Below are positions 21,685-26,772 of a stretch of DNA of 26,772 nt, piece after piece. Source of the stretch: a virus; IMG/VR virus record IMGVR_UViG_3300032092_000200, positions 1-26,772 of that record. The stretch is one strand, 5' to 3'. Below the pieces are notes generated by a model. That model saw only the letters and a list, made by a program, of their open reading frames with translations. It was not told the DNA's origin and did not search any database. Position 1 is the first letter of the stretch; every line of letters starts with the position of its first letter. Made by a program: the position numbers and the translations under genes.

Positions 21685-22041
21685 TCAGTCCAAGTCCTCA
21701 ACAACGACAATCGTGACATAGCCGTCATCAGGGAAAGTCTGCGGAACTCTGGCACCGGTCCAGTAGACATCAAACTCGGCGTAGTATCGACCGTGTCGCC
21801 CCGAGAATAGCGCAGGGTCGACGTAGACTCGACCCTTTCCTGCGCCGTTTTGATCGGGGTCGATCTCAACCGAGGCTTCGATGATCTGCATCTCGTCGTC
21901 GCTAATCTTTACGCGGACCTCGTTTACTTCGATCAGCCGAACAGGGATCCCGGTGGTCGCGTCCGTGAGCGTTCCGACCATGTACGGAAGTGCAGCACCT
22001 TCCTTGATGTAGAACGTGCGATCCGTAGAAGCGTAGGACAT
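21685..22041 (-). CDS. BppU N-terminal-domain-like baseplate protein (118 aa)
   Basis: The ATG at 22041 shares a base with the upstream stop (TGATG); longer in-frame starts to 22113 would overlap the previous gene heavily. The product follows the DUF2479 / BppU N-terminal pattern: FYIKEGAALPYMVGTLTDATTGIPVRL, then VRVKISD, a GKGRVYVDP segment, GRYYAEFDVYWTGARVPQTFP and DGYVTIVVVEDL. In Gram-positive phages this domain attaches receptor-binding parts to the baseplate. Here it stands alone, lacking the usual C-terminal fibre-binding part, so it may be an adaptor for the large fibre-like protein encoded just upstream. The family call is by motif memory. Confidence 0.65.
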   Translation of the reverse strand: MSYASTDRTFYIKEGAALPYMVGTLTDATTGIPVRLIEVNEVRVKISDDEMQIIEASVEIDPDQNGAGKGRVYVDPALFSGRHGRYYAEFDVYWTGARVPQTFPDDGYVTIVVVEDLD

Positions 22042-22346
22042 CAGATGACCCCTGTCAGAATGTGAATAGGGAACCAGACGAAGAACAAGAGTAGGGCGGA
22101 GAAGATGACCCATGAGCGCGGCGACCGCCCGCCGTTTGACTTGATCCCTGACCAGTTACGCAACTTCTCCGACAAGGTGTCACCCTTCTCGTCGTTCGTT
22201 AGAGCAACGCCCTCGATGCCTGCGAACAACAGCGCCCAGGCCAGCCAGACCGCAGTCCAAATATCGAATCCGGATGCCATCAAAGACACGGAGGCGGCAA
22301 ATACAGCAAGGAGCGCCAACCCGAAGAACAGAAGACTGATCCTCAT
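22041..22346 (-). CDS. Small multi-pass membrane protein, holin-like (101 aa)
   Basis: The ATG at 22346 is preferred because TTGGAG lies 9 nt upstream; an ATG at 22361 has no ribosome site. Hydrophobic segments at about residues 2-20, 25-45 and 78-98 indicate two to three membrane spans. A polar cytoplasmic loop NDEKGDTLSEKLRNWSGIKS lies between the second and third. 'DTLSEKLRNW ... FFVWFPIHIL' resembles small membrane proteins found near lysis genes in actinophages. A holin role is possible but not shown. It starts a transcript after a promoter-like sequence and is coupled to the BppU-like gene. Confidence 0.6.
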   Translation of the reverse strand: MRISLLFFGLALLAVFAASVSLMASGFDIWTAVWLAWALLFAGIEGVALTNDEKGDTLSEKLRNWSGIKSNGGRSPRSWVIFSALLLFFVWFPIHILTGVI

Positions 22347-22373
22347 GCGTGACGGCTCCAATCGGTATAGATA

Positions 22374-22403
22374 AGACTACCCTCAAGCATACCCTACGGA
22401 CAA
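22374..22403 (-). promoter_or_regulatory. Candidate promoter upstream of the small membrane gene
   Basis: On the minus strand TTGTCC (22403 to 22398) and TAGTCT (22379 to 22374) are separated by 18 nt, with an expected leader of about 20 nt before the ATG at 22346. The surrounding GAGGGTAGTCTTATC resembles the sequence before portal. Confidence 0.4.
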
Positions 22404-22450
22404 TCTAGTCGGAACACGATCACGATCTTGGATCGCCAACAAGGGTAGCC

Positions 22451-24742
22451 TTACTCGGGGGGCTGTCCTGCCGAAATGAGCACCCCACCCGAGTTGGGTG
22501 CGTCCAGGGGGCCGCCCTGAGCGTTGCCCTGACCACTGATAATGACGTCAGGTCGGAGAGGGATGGGGAGAAGCGATAGGGGGATCTCTGTTCGGCGTGC
22601 TAGTTGCGTGAGGATGATCAGGAATTGCGCCGAAGTGATGAGATCAACGTATCCAACAGTGACTTGGGCGGCCGGTACCGACTGCAAGGCACTCACTCGG
22701 TAGGACACCACCGCGGAGATAGCACCCTGACTGAACTCAAGCGTCACCGCTGCAACAGCGCGGGTCCCACGAATTGTCTGGATCTGCTGAGTGAGTGTGA
22801 GGGTCTCTTCAACGACAATCGAGATGCTGGATGCAGAAGCGAGTTGTGCAATGGGAAGGATCTGAACTGCCGCGACGGCCACTTGGACGGACGCAGTCAC
22901 CTGCTGGGTGAGGGGCAGGAGATTCGTCGAAGACCCGCCAGAGTCGCGGGTTCCTGCGGCCTCTTGAGTTAGCGGGAGAGGGTGTAGCGAGACTGCGAAT
23001 GTGTGCAACCTAGCAGAAGCCGCTTGGGTGAGAGTGATTGGGTGTAGCGATACTGCGAGTATGCTCCGCCCCGCAGAAACCGCTTGTGTTAGCGGGAGAG
23101 GGTGTAGCGAGACTGCGAATGTGTGCAACCTAGCAGAAGCCGCTTGGGTGAGAGTGATTGGTTGGGTTGCAGTGCGGAGGGCTCCGATGATCTCGACGAC
23201 AGCCTGATCAAGGGTGATGCCCTGGTCGGCCTGTCCGCGTACACCAACTCCGCCCGTCGCCTCTTGGGTGAGCGTGATCACCTCAAATGCGGAGAGAACA
23301 TGCCTGCGCTTACCAGAAGCCTCTTGGGTAAGCGTGATCGACTGTGCTGCGGTTGCGAAAACGCCGCGGCGACCGGAGACTTCCTGAGTGAGAATGAGAA
23401 GTTGAGCGGAGTCTGCCGCCAAGTTCACGGTAGGAAGCGCCTGCTGCGTGAGCGTGAGGGTCTGCAACGACACTGCGAACGCAGCACGAACACCGGAGGC
23501 TTCCTGGGTCAGTGTGATCGGCTGGAGCGCGGTGCTGACGACCCTGGTGGTCTCGACGACACTCTGAGTAAGCGTGATCGTCTGCAATACGGATGCAAGG
23601 GTGTTTCGCCTACCCGAAGCCGCTTGAGTGAGGTCTAGCAGGTGAAGCGAGGATGCACGGGTATTTCGCCTACCCGAAGCCGCTTGAGTGAGTGAGAGCG
23701 ACTGAACTGCTGAGCCTGACCGTGACAGCGAAGCCGAAGAAGTTACTGTCGTTCCGCTGGTCGCTAGTGCCGCCGCAATCGTGTGCGTCGCCCCGCCAAC
23801 CTCGGGGGCTGGATGGACGATGAACCCAATCCTCGTGTTCGGATTGGTTACGGTTTGGTTATTGTAGAACTGAGTGGCAGGCCCTTGGTCTGCTCTTAGC
23901 GCCGCAAAACCCCGCCACTGGGCTTGACCACTTGGCCCTGATGACGCAGGAGTGTACATCGTGAAGCCGGTCGTTGCGGTAGGAGCGGTAGCAGACAAAC
24001 TGATGCCAGAGGAGAAGACTGTTGACCCGGCAGCCAGGAACGGTTGGTAGAGAGGCACTGTAACGCCATCAGAGGGCGAGAAGTATGGGCCAACGCCAGC
24101 CGCTTCACCTAGAGGGATAGGCCATTCGGTGACGGTTCCAGAGGCGCTAGTAGTTCCTTCGGACAGGCTCCCTGTCGCCGTATATGAAACTGTCCAAGGA
24201 CTAGAGCCCGAGACGCTAGTGATCTGAGCAATTCCGTCGTAGTTGGCGTTGCCAATCGCCACCTGGATTGTCTCGCCAACGAAATAACTACCCTGTGCGG
24301 CGAAAGTAAGAGTCCGTGTAGTCCCGGTCGATGCACGGTTTGTGACGTTCCTGACCGAGTAATTCGCGCCAGTGAACGCCCACACCTGAGCATGATGCCC
24401 AACATCATATGCAGCCCCGAAACTATTGTTCTGACTGCTGCTGACCGTGATGGTTTGAGCATTAGCGTTGTACGCCCAGAAAACAGCCGTAATAAGCCCG
24501 TCGTTTGGGTCAGCACTGTTTGACTTGATCGAGTAACCAGCAAACCGCCACGTGAGGGCCGTACCTGTGTTGGTCGGAGTCGAGTAGCCCGTCCCGGCGT
24601 AGTAAGAATAAGCGTGACCGACGTGAATCAGCACACTGTCCGCAGGAGCCGCAATCGTGCAATTGACCGCAGGTGGCTGGGAACCAAGTAGCGCATAGTC
24701 CTGACGGACGTAGCCGCTTGTCGCAGCAAGGGCGATAGGCAC
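22451..24742 (-). CDS. Tail-fibre-like protein with ~19 tandem 20-residue repeats (763 aa)
   Basis: The GTG at 24742 has AGGAG 6 nt upstream, overlapping the previous stop. Residues 1-340 are beta-rich: GLITAVFWAYNANAQTITVSSSQ and AQVWAFTGA recall phage fibre jelly-roll segments. An inserted FVGETIQVAIGNANYDGIAQ / SGTVTE module resembles a small domain common in phage fibres. Residues 347 to about 723 are tandem 20-residue repeats with consensus near [QH]P[IL]TLTQ[AE]ASGRRxxxAVSL. A 40-residue Gly/Pro-rich tail ends it. The repeats probably form an extended beta structure acting as a shaft or host-contact region. Two repeat pairs are identical in DNA, so copy number may vary. Alternatives are a minor tail protein or head fibre. 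Confidence 0.7.
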   Translation of the reverse strand: MPIALAATSGYVRQDYALLGSQPPAVNCTIAAPADSVLIHVGHAYSYYAGTGYSTPTNTGTALTWRFAGYSIKSNSADPNDGLITAVFWAYNANAQTITVSSSQNNSFGAAYDVGHHAQVWAFTGANYSVRNVTNRASTGTTRTLTFAAQGSYFVGETIQVAIGNANYDGIAQITSVSGSSPWTVSYTATGSLSEGTTSASGTVTEWPIPLGEAAGVGPYFSPSDGVTVPLYQPFLAAGSTVFSSGISLSATAPTATTGFTMYTPASSGPSGQAQWRGFAALRADQGPATQFYNNQTVTNPNTRIGFIVHPAPEVGGATHTIAAALATSGTTVTSSASLSRSGSAVQSLSLTQAASGRRNTRASSLHLLDLTQAASGRRNTLASVLQTITLTQSVVETTRVVSTALQPITLTQEASGVRAAFAVSLQTLTLTQQALPTVNLAADSAQLLILTQEVSGRRGVFATAAQSITLTQEASGKRRHVLSAFEVITLTQEATGGVGVRGQADQGITLDQAVVEIIGALRTATQPITLTQAASARLHTFAVSLHPLPLTQAVSAGRSILAVSLHPITLTQAASARLHTFAVSLHPLPLTQEAAGTRDSGGSSTNLLPLTQQVTASVQVAVAAVQILPIAQLASASSISIVVEETLTLTQQIQTIRGTRAVAAVTLEFSQGAISAVVSYRVSALQSVPAAQVTVGYVDLITSAQFLIILTQLARRTEIPLSLLPIPLRPDVIISGQGNAQGGPLDAPNSGGVLISAGQPPE
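22574..23704 (-). repeat. Coding tandem repeats, 60-bp unit (20 residues)
   Basis: About 19 in-frame 60-bp units encode variants of the LTQ-containing 20-residue repeat. The first units (near 23700-23590) share almost identical TTTCGCCTACCCGAAGCC DNA. Units become more diverged towards the 3' end of the gene (below about 22900), with weaker LTQ cores. Confidence 0.85.
22968..23161 (-). repeat. 74-bp exact direct repeat, 120-bp offset
   Basis: Positions 22968-23041 and 23088-23161 are identical over 74 bp, exactly two repeat units apart. This indicates a recent two-unit duplication or ongoing gene conversion within the fibre repeat array. Confidence 0.9.
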
Positions 24743-24745
24743 GGC

Positions 24746-25048
24746 CTACTCCTGATTCAGCGAAGCAATAACCTCGTCCAGCATTTCGGCGGGCGTCAAG
24801 TCACTGTCTGCATACTGGTCGCGCAATCGAACCAAGAACTCCGACCAGTGGACCGTGCGCAGCCGAACGCAATAGTCGCTCAACTTCTCGATGAAACCAG
24901 CACCGTCATCCACGATGGGAATGGTCAAGCCAGACATTTCCACCGCTGCCTGAGCAGCAACAGGCGCGACCTGAGAAACGTCGCCAGCGAGTGTTTCGAT
25001 GACGCTGGCAACGTAACTCTCGATCTCGGCTGGTGACGCCTCGCTCAT
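24746..25048 (-). CDS. Unknown acidic helical protein (100 aa)
   Basis: The ATG at 25048 follows AGGAGGT by 5 nt, an unusually strong site that is also part of a possible hairpin. The product (MSEASPAEIESYVASVIETLAGDV... LTPAEMLDEVIASLNQE) is acidic and mostly helical, with DYCVRLRTVHWSEFLVRLRDQY near residue 60-80. There is no membrane or catalytic motif. It sits between the tail-fibre-family gene and the repeat-bearing fibre, whose start overlaps its stop region. A chaperone or adaptor for the fibre is possible but only by position. Confidence 0.65.
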   Translation of the reverse strand: MSEASPAEIESYVASVIETLAGDVSQVAPVAAQAAVEMSGLTIPIVDDGAGFIEKLSDYCVRLRTVHWSEFLVRLRDQYADSDLTPAEMLDEVIASLNQE

Positions 25049-25053
25049 AACTG

Positions 25054-25082
25054 ACCTCCTAGAGCAGTGAGGGTCAGGAGGT
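25054..25082 (-). promoter_or_regulatory. Possible hairpin over the ribosome site of the 100-aa gene
   Basis: ACCTCCT (25054-25060) and AGGAGGT (25076-25082) are reverse complements with a 15-nt loop. In the leftward mRNA the 3' arm is the Shine-Dalgarno sequence of the gene starting at 25048. The stem is shorter and the loop longer than at the capsid and protease genes, and the 5' arm lies at the end of the upstream coding region. Confidence 0.35.
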
Positions 25083-25445
25083 GAGAGTGAGAATCAGAGC
25101 GAGATCGTTGGTCTGGATGGTGAGCGTGTCGCCGGGGCCAATCTGACGAGACTGGCTGAGCGCGAAGGAGTTCTTAAAGGTGCCTCCGGTAAGCGCCGTC
25201 CAGTAACCGACGTGCGTGACCGTGACCTGGCTGGCAGGTCCGTCAAAGACGATGTCTGCCTGCGTGTCCAGCCGACCAGCCGACGGAGCGGCGTCCCACG
25301 GAATCGACTTGCGGGCGTACGCACCGCCGGAGATCTCACTGGTGCCGGTGGCGCCGGGGTCCGCGGTGTGCAGGGAAAGGTGGGTGAAGTTGGTGCGGGC
25401 TCCGTTAAGGAGGTCCGTCGCACCGGAAGCGGTCAGTCCAGCCAT
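25074..25445 (-). CDS. Short tail-fibre-family protein (123 aa)
   Basis: The ATG has GAGGAG 7 nt upstream. The sequence follows a family very common in phages: LLNGARTNFTHLSLHTADPGATGTSE, SGGAYARKSIPWDAAP, a central strand FDGPASQVTVTHVGYWTAL, and TFKNSFALSQSRQIGPGDTLTIQ. Members of this size are usually annotated as minor tail or tail-fibre proteins. It is probably a small beta-sandwich at the tail tip or fibre base. It lies in the same leftward unit as the large fibre protein. The family is clear by memory; the exact virion location is not. Confidence 0.8.
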   Translation of the reverse strand: MAGLTASGATDLLNGARTNFTHLSLHTADPGATGTSEISGGAYARKSIPWDAAPSAGRLDTQADIVFDGPASQVTVTHVGYWTALTGGTFKNSFALSQSRQIGPGDTLTIQTNDLALILTLTS

Positions 25446-25505
25446 GGGGTTGCTCCTCGAGTAAGCGTGTGGTCGACGTATCCAGTGTACACCACGTCGA
25501 GGGGG

Positions 25506-25736
25506 TCAGTCGGCGGGCGGGATGAAGCGACCGTTCGCGTCCCGAGAGTGCCGAGCCGTCCATGTCTTGAACGACTTAGAGGTGGTCGACGTGGTCGGAG
25601 TTTGCCACCAATACGGAAGACTGGGGTAGGTGGCGGATTCGGTCGTCTCGGTGATTGTCTCGACGACGTGTTTGATGAGATTCCCGTTGGGATCGTACTC
25701 GGACGTCTCGGTCGTAACAGTGCGGGTGGTGGACAT
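25506..25736 (-). CDS. Small protein ending in an RDANGRF motif (76 aa)
   Basis: The product is Thr-rich (MSTTRTVTTETSEYDPNGN, then VVETITETTESATYP) and ends TWTARHSRDANGRFIPPAD. The RDANGRF motif (residues 65-71) recurs exactly in the 1554-aa protease polyprotein and in related form in the 2486-aa protein. The ATG has no Shine-Dalgarno sequence, but a TGCTATGCT element ends 7 nt upstream, so the gene may be leaderless. It is the first leftward gene here. A virion role is suggested by the shared motif only. Confidence 0.6.
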   Translation of the reverse strand: MSTTRTVTTETSEYDPNGNLIKHVVETITETTESATYPSLPYWWQTPTTSTTSKSFKTWTARHSRDANGRFIPPAD

Positions 25737-25743
25737 GGCGGGA

Positions 25744-25752
25744 GCATAGCAG
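25744..25752 (-). promoter_or_regulatory. Candidate extended -10 for the first leftward gene
   Basis: TGC-TATGCT on the minus strand ends 7 nt before the ATG at 25736. The TGCTATGCTC string is the same as upstream of the capsid gene. No clear -35 is seen. It lies back to back with the rightward promoter candidate at 25755-25783. Confidence 0.3.
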
Positions 25753-25754
25753 AC

Positions 25755-25783
25755 TTGCGCTGTGGTCGGGGATGGGGTAGGGT
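25755..25783 (+). promoter_or_regulatory. Candidate promoter for the rightward gene pair
   Basis: TTGCGC (25755-25760) and TAGGGT (25778-25783) are 17 nt apart. The expected transcript start is about 25 nt before the GTG at 25817. The -10 equals that proposed for the HTH gene. Confidence 0.45.
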
Positions 25784-25816
25784 TGGTAAATCATTCGGCA
25801 ATCAGAGAGGAACAAA

Positions 25817-26116
25817 GTGTCGGTCGAAAAGGGCACAAAGCGTCGGAAGAAGCCTGCGATACAACCGCTGCCGGAAGGCTGGGTCGTGAGTGACGAATAC
25901 CGGGCCAACGGTCGCCATATCGAGAAGGGGACCGAGTTGAGCATCGTAGGGGAGCGCGGAAGGTTCATCTTCCTTAGTCATGTGGTCAACGGGGCGGGGG
26001 CCGAGTGGATCAACGTGTTCGGCGGACCTGTCAAGCACGAGATTTTGCGATCGTTCCGGCCTGAGCGAATCAAGCGGGTGCACCGGCTGAATCGCACGCG
26101 GAAGAACGCCGCGTGA
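25817..26116 (+). CDS. Conserved-type small protein, function unknown (99 aa)
   Basis: The GTG start has GAGAGGAA about 6 nt upstream. The product is basic at both ends (SVEKGTKRRKKP; RTRKNAA), with a central beta-rich part: GRHIEKGTELSIVGERGRFIFLSHVVNGAGAEWINVFGG, then LRSFRPERIKRVHR. The layout is typical of a small SH3/KOW-like barrel found in many actinophage genomes, of unknown function. It overlaps the next gene by 4 nt (GTGA), so the pair is translated together. No virion or enzyme motif is present. Confidence 0.7.
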   Translation: MSVEKGTKRRKKPAIQPLPEGWVVSDEYRANGRHIEKGTELSIVGERGRFIFLSHVVNGAGAEWINVFGGPVKHEILRSFRPERIKRVHRLNRTRKNAA

Positions 26117-26310
26117 GTGGGCGAGGGACCTCGAGTTGGTGCCTCGGAGGGAAGAACTGCGGAGGCTGCAAGAGCGAGTTCCTGTACTTCGTGTGCATGT
26201 GTTCGTGCCACGGGGAGCGCACCAAGGAGGAGATCGCGGAGGCGAAGGCTCGGTATGAGTCGGTGTGTGCACCGCCCCCGAAGGCGAAGCGTCGCGGCCG
26301 GAAGACGTAG
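26113..26310 (+). CDS. Small Cys-rich, probably zinc-binding protein (65 aa)
   Basis: The GTG start overlaps the previous stop (GTGA). Six cysteines and one histidine cluster in residues 10-33 (CLGGKNCGGCKSEFLYFVCMC then SCHGE), spaced to bind one or two zinc ions. The C-terminus is basic (PPPKAKRRGRKT). Such mini zinc proteins are frequent in actinophages and may bind nucleic acid or host proteins. The helix TKEEIAEAKARYESV follows the cluster. It is the last gene before a non-coding region. Confidence 0.65.
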   Translation: MSGRGTSSWCLGGKNCGGCKSEFLYFVCMCSCHGERTKEEIAEAKARYESVCAPPPKAKRRGRKT

Positions 26311-26403
26311 TTTCGGACCCAAGCGTAAACTTTTCTAGCGCGAGCGCGAGGAGGGGGTGCCTTTTGGGAACACCTGAAATCCATTTCCTGTTTCGCACAC
26401 CCC

Positions 26404-26488
26404 CTATCGTTTGATCAACTCACGTACACGCATTGCCTATCGCCCGATAGATCGCGCGCCTATCGTCTAATAGGTGAGGGCTCACCTA
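26404..26488. other. Cluster of palindromes and CTATCG repeats in a non-coding region
   Basis: Three CTATCG copies (26404, 26437, 26460) are present. The second faces CGATAG (26445-26450) as a 6-bp dyad. TTGATCAA (26411-26418) is a palindrome. TAGGTGAG/CTCACCTA (26471-26488) is an 8-bp dyad with a 2-nt centre. No gene is seen from 26311 to the window end. This could be an operator set, a replication or packaging site, or the edge of a repeat element. Confidence 0.5.
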
Positions 26489-26490
26489 GT

Positions 26491-26772
26491 TGTCTGTCTG
26501 TCTGTCTTCCTCTTGCCTCTTGCCTCTTGCCTCTTGCCTGCCTGCCTCTTGCTTGCTTGCCTGCCTCTTGCCTGCCTGCCTCTTGCTTGCTTGCCTGCCT
26601 CTTGCCTCTTGCCTCTTGACTCTTGCCTCTTGCCTGCCTTCCTGCCTGCCTGCCTGCCTGCCTGCCTCTTGCCTCTTGCCTCTTGCCTCTTGCCTCTTGA
26701 CTCTTGCCTCATGCCTGCATTCCTGCCTGCCTGACTCTTGCCTCTTGCCTCTTGCCTCTATCCTCTTGCCTG
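26491..26772. repeat. Low-complexity tandem repeat tract (CCTCTTG heptamers and CCTG/TGTC tetramers)
   Basis: The tract starts with TGTC tetramers (26491-26507), then mixes CCTCTTG heptamers with CCTG and TTGC tetramers to the window edge. The plus strand is almost free of A. A higher-order block containing CCTGCCTCTTGCTTGCTTG occurs twice. Open frames across it (for example 26474-26734 plus) are translations of the repeat and not credible genes. It continues beyond the window. Confidence 0.9.

Noticed and set aside
22574-23704. CRISPR-like array
   Set aside because: The 60-bp repeats have no spacers, stay in frame and encode a regular 20-residue protein repeat.
26474-26734. 86-aa plus frame and 76-aa minus frame in the repeat tract
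   Set aside because: They are direct translations of the tandem repeat (LLPLASCLLP and RGKRQEARGK types) with no ribosome site.

Overview
The window looks like part of the late (virion) region of a tailed double-stranded DNA phage of an actinobacterium. The pointers are a GC-rich composition (about 60% by eye), frequent GTG starts, ATGA and TGATG gene overlaps, and protein families I associate with actinobacteriophages: an HK97-type major capsid protein, a portal protein, a long capsid maturation protease polyprotein, a short tail-fibre family, and small Cys-rich proteins. No integrase, tRNA, rRNA or CRISPR array is visible. The large terminase, tape measure and lysin are not in the window. 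The host genus cannot be named from sequence alone.

Layout, right to left, which is the transcription direction of most genes. (1) 26.5-26.8 kb is a low-complexity tandem-repeat tract, preceded at 26.40-26.49 kb by a cluster of palindromes. (2) Two small rightward genes lie at 25.8-26.3 kb. (3) Leftward from 25.7 kb come a 76-aa protein, a tail-fibre-family protein, a 100-aa protein and a 763-aa fibre-like protein ending in about 19 copies of a 20-residue repeat. (4) Next are small membrane and baseplate-like genes (22.35-20.7 kb), then an HTH protein, an unknown, a DUF4406-like/dNMP kinase fusion and a DUF1360-like membrane protein. (5) The head-assembly genes follow: portal, a 127-aa protein, a 2486-aa giant protein with a PI3/4-kinase-like C-terminal domain, a 98-aa protein and a 1554-aa prohead-protease polyprotein. 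(6) An inverted five-gene cassette at 1.96-3.75 kb (small membrane protein, virion-like protein, holin-like protein, TerS-like protein, a 47-aa ORF) runs rightward and ends at a strong hairpin facing the protease gene. (7) The major capsid gene runs off the left edge.

The two giant genes cover about 12 kb, 45% of the window. Their products fit the idea of polyvalent virion proteins: head components that carry extra domains and may enter the host with the DNA. I infer that the protease processes the head proteins around the portal, while the C-terminal kinase of the 2486-aa protein may act on a host or virion target.

The most unusual features are: (a) the intact kinase signature in the giant virion protein; (b) perfect dyads that would hide the Shine-Dalgarno sequences of both the capsid and the protease genes; (c) a strong in-frame internal start that would yield a capsid protein without its 236-residue acidic N-terminal scaffold-like arm; and (d) the heptamer/tetramer repeat tract at the right edge. 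All functional calls are from motif reading only; no database search was possible.
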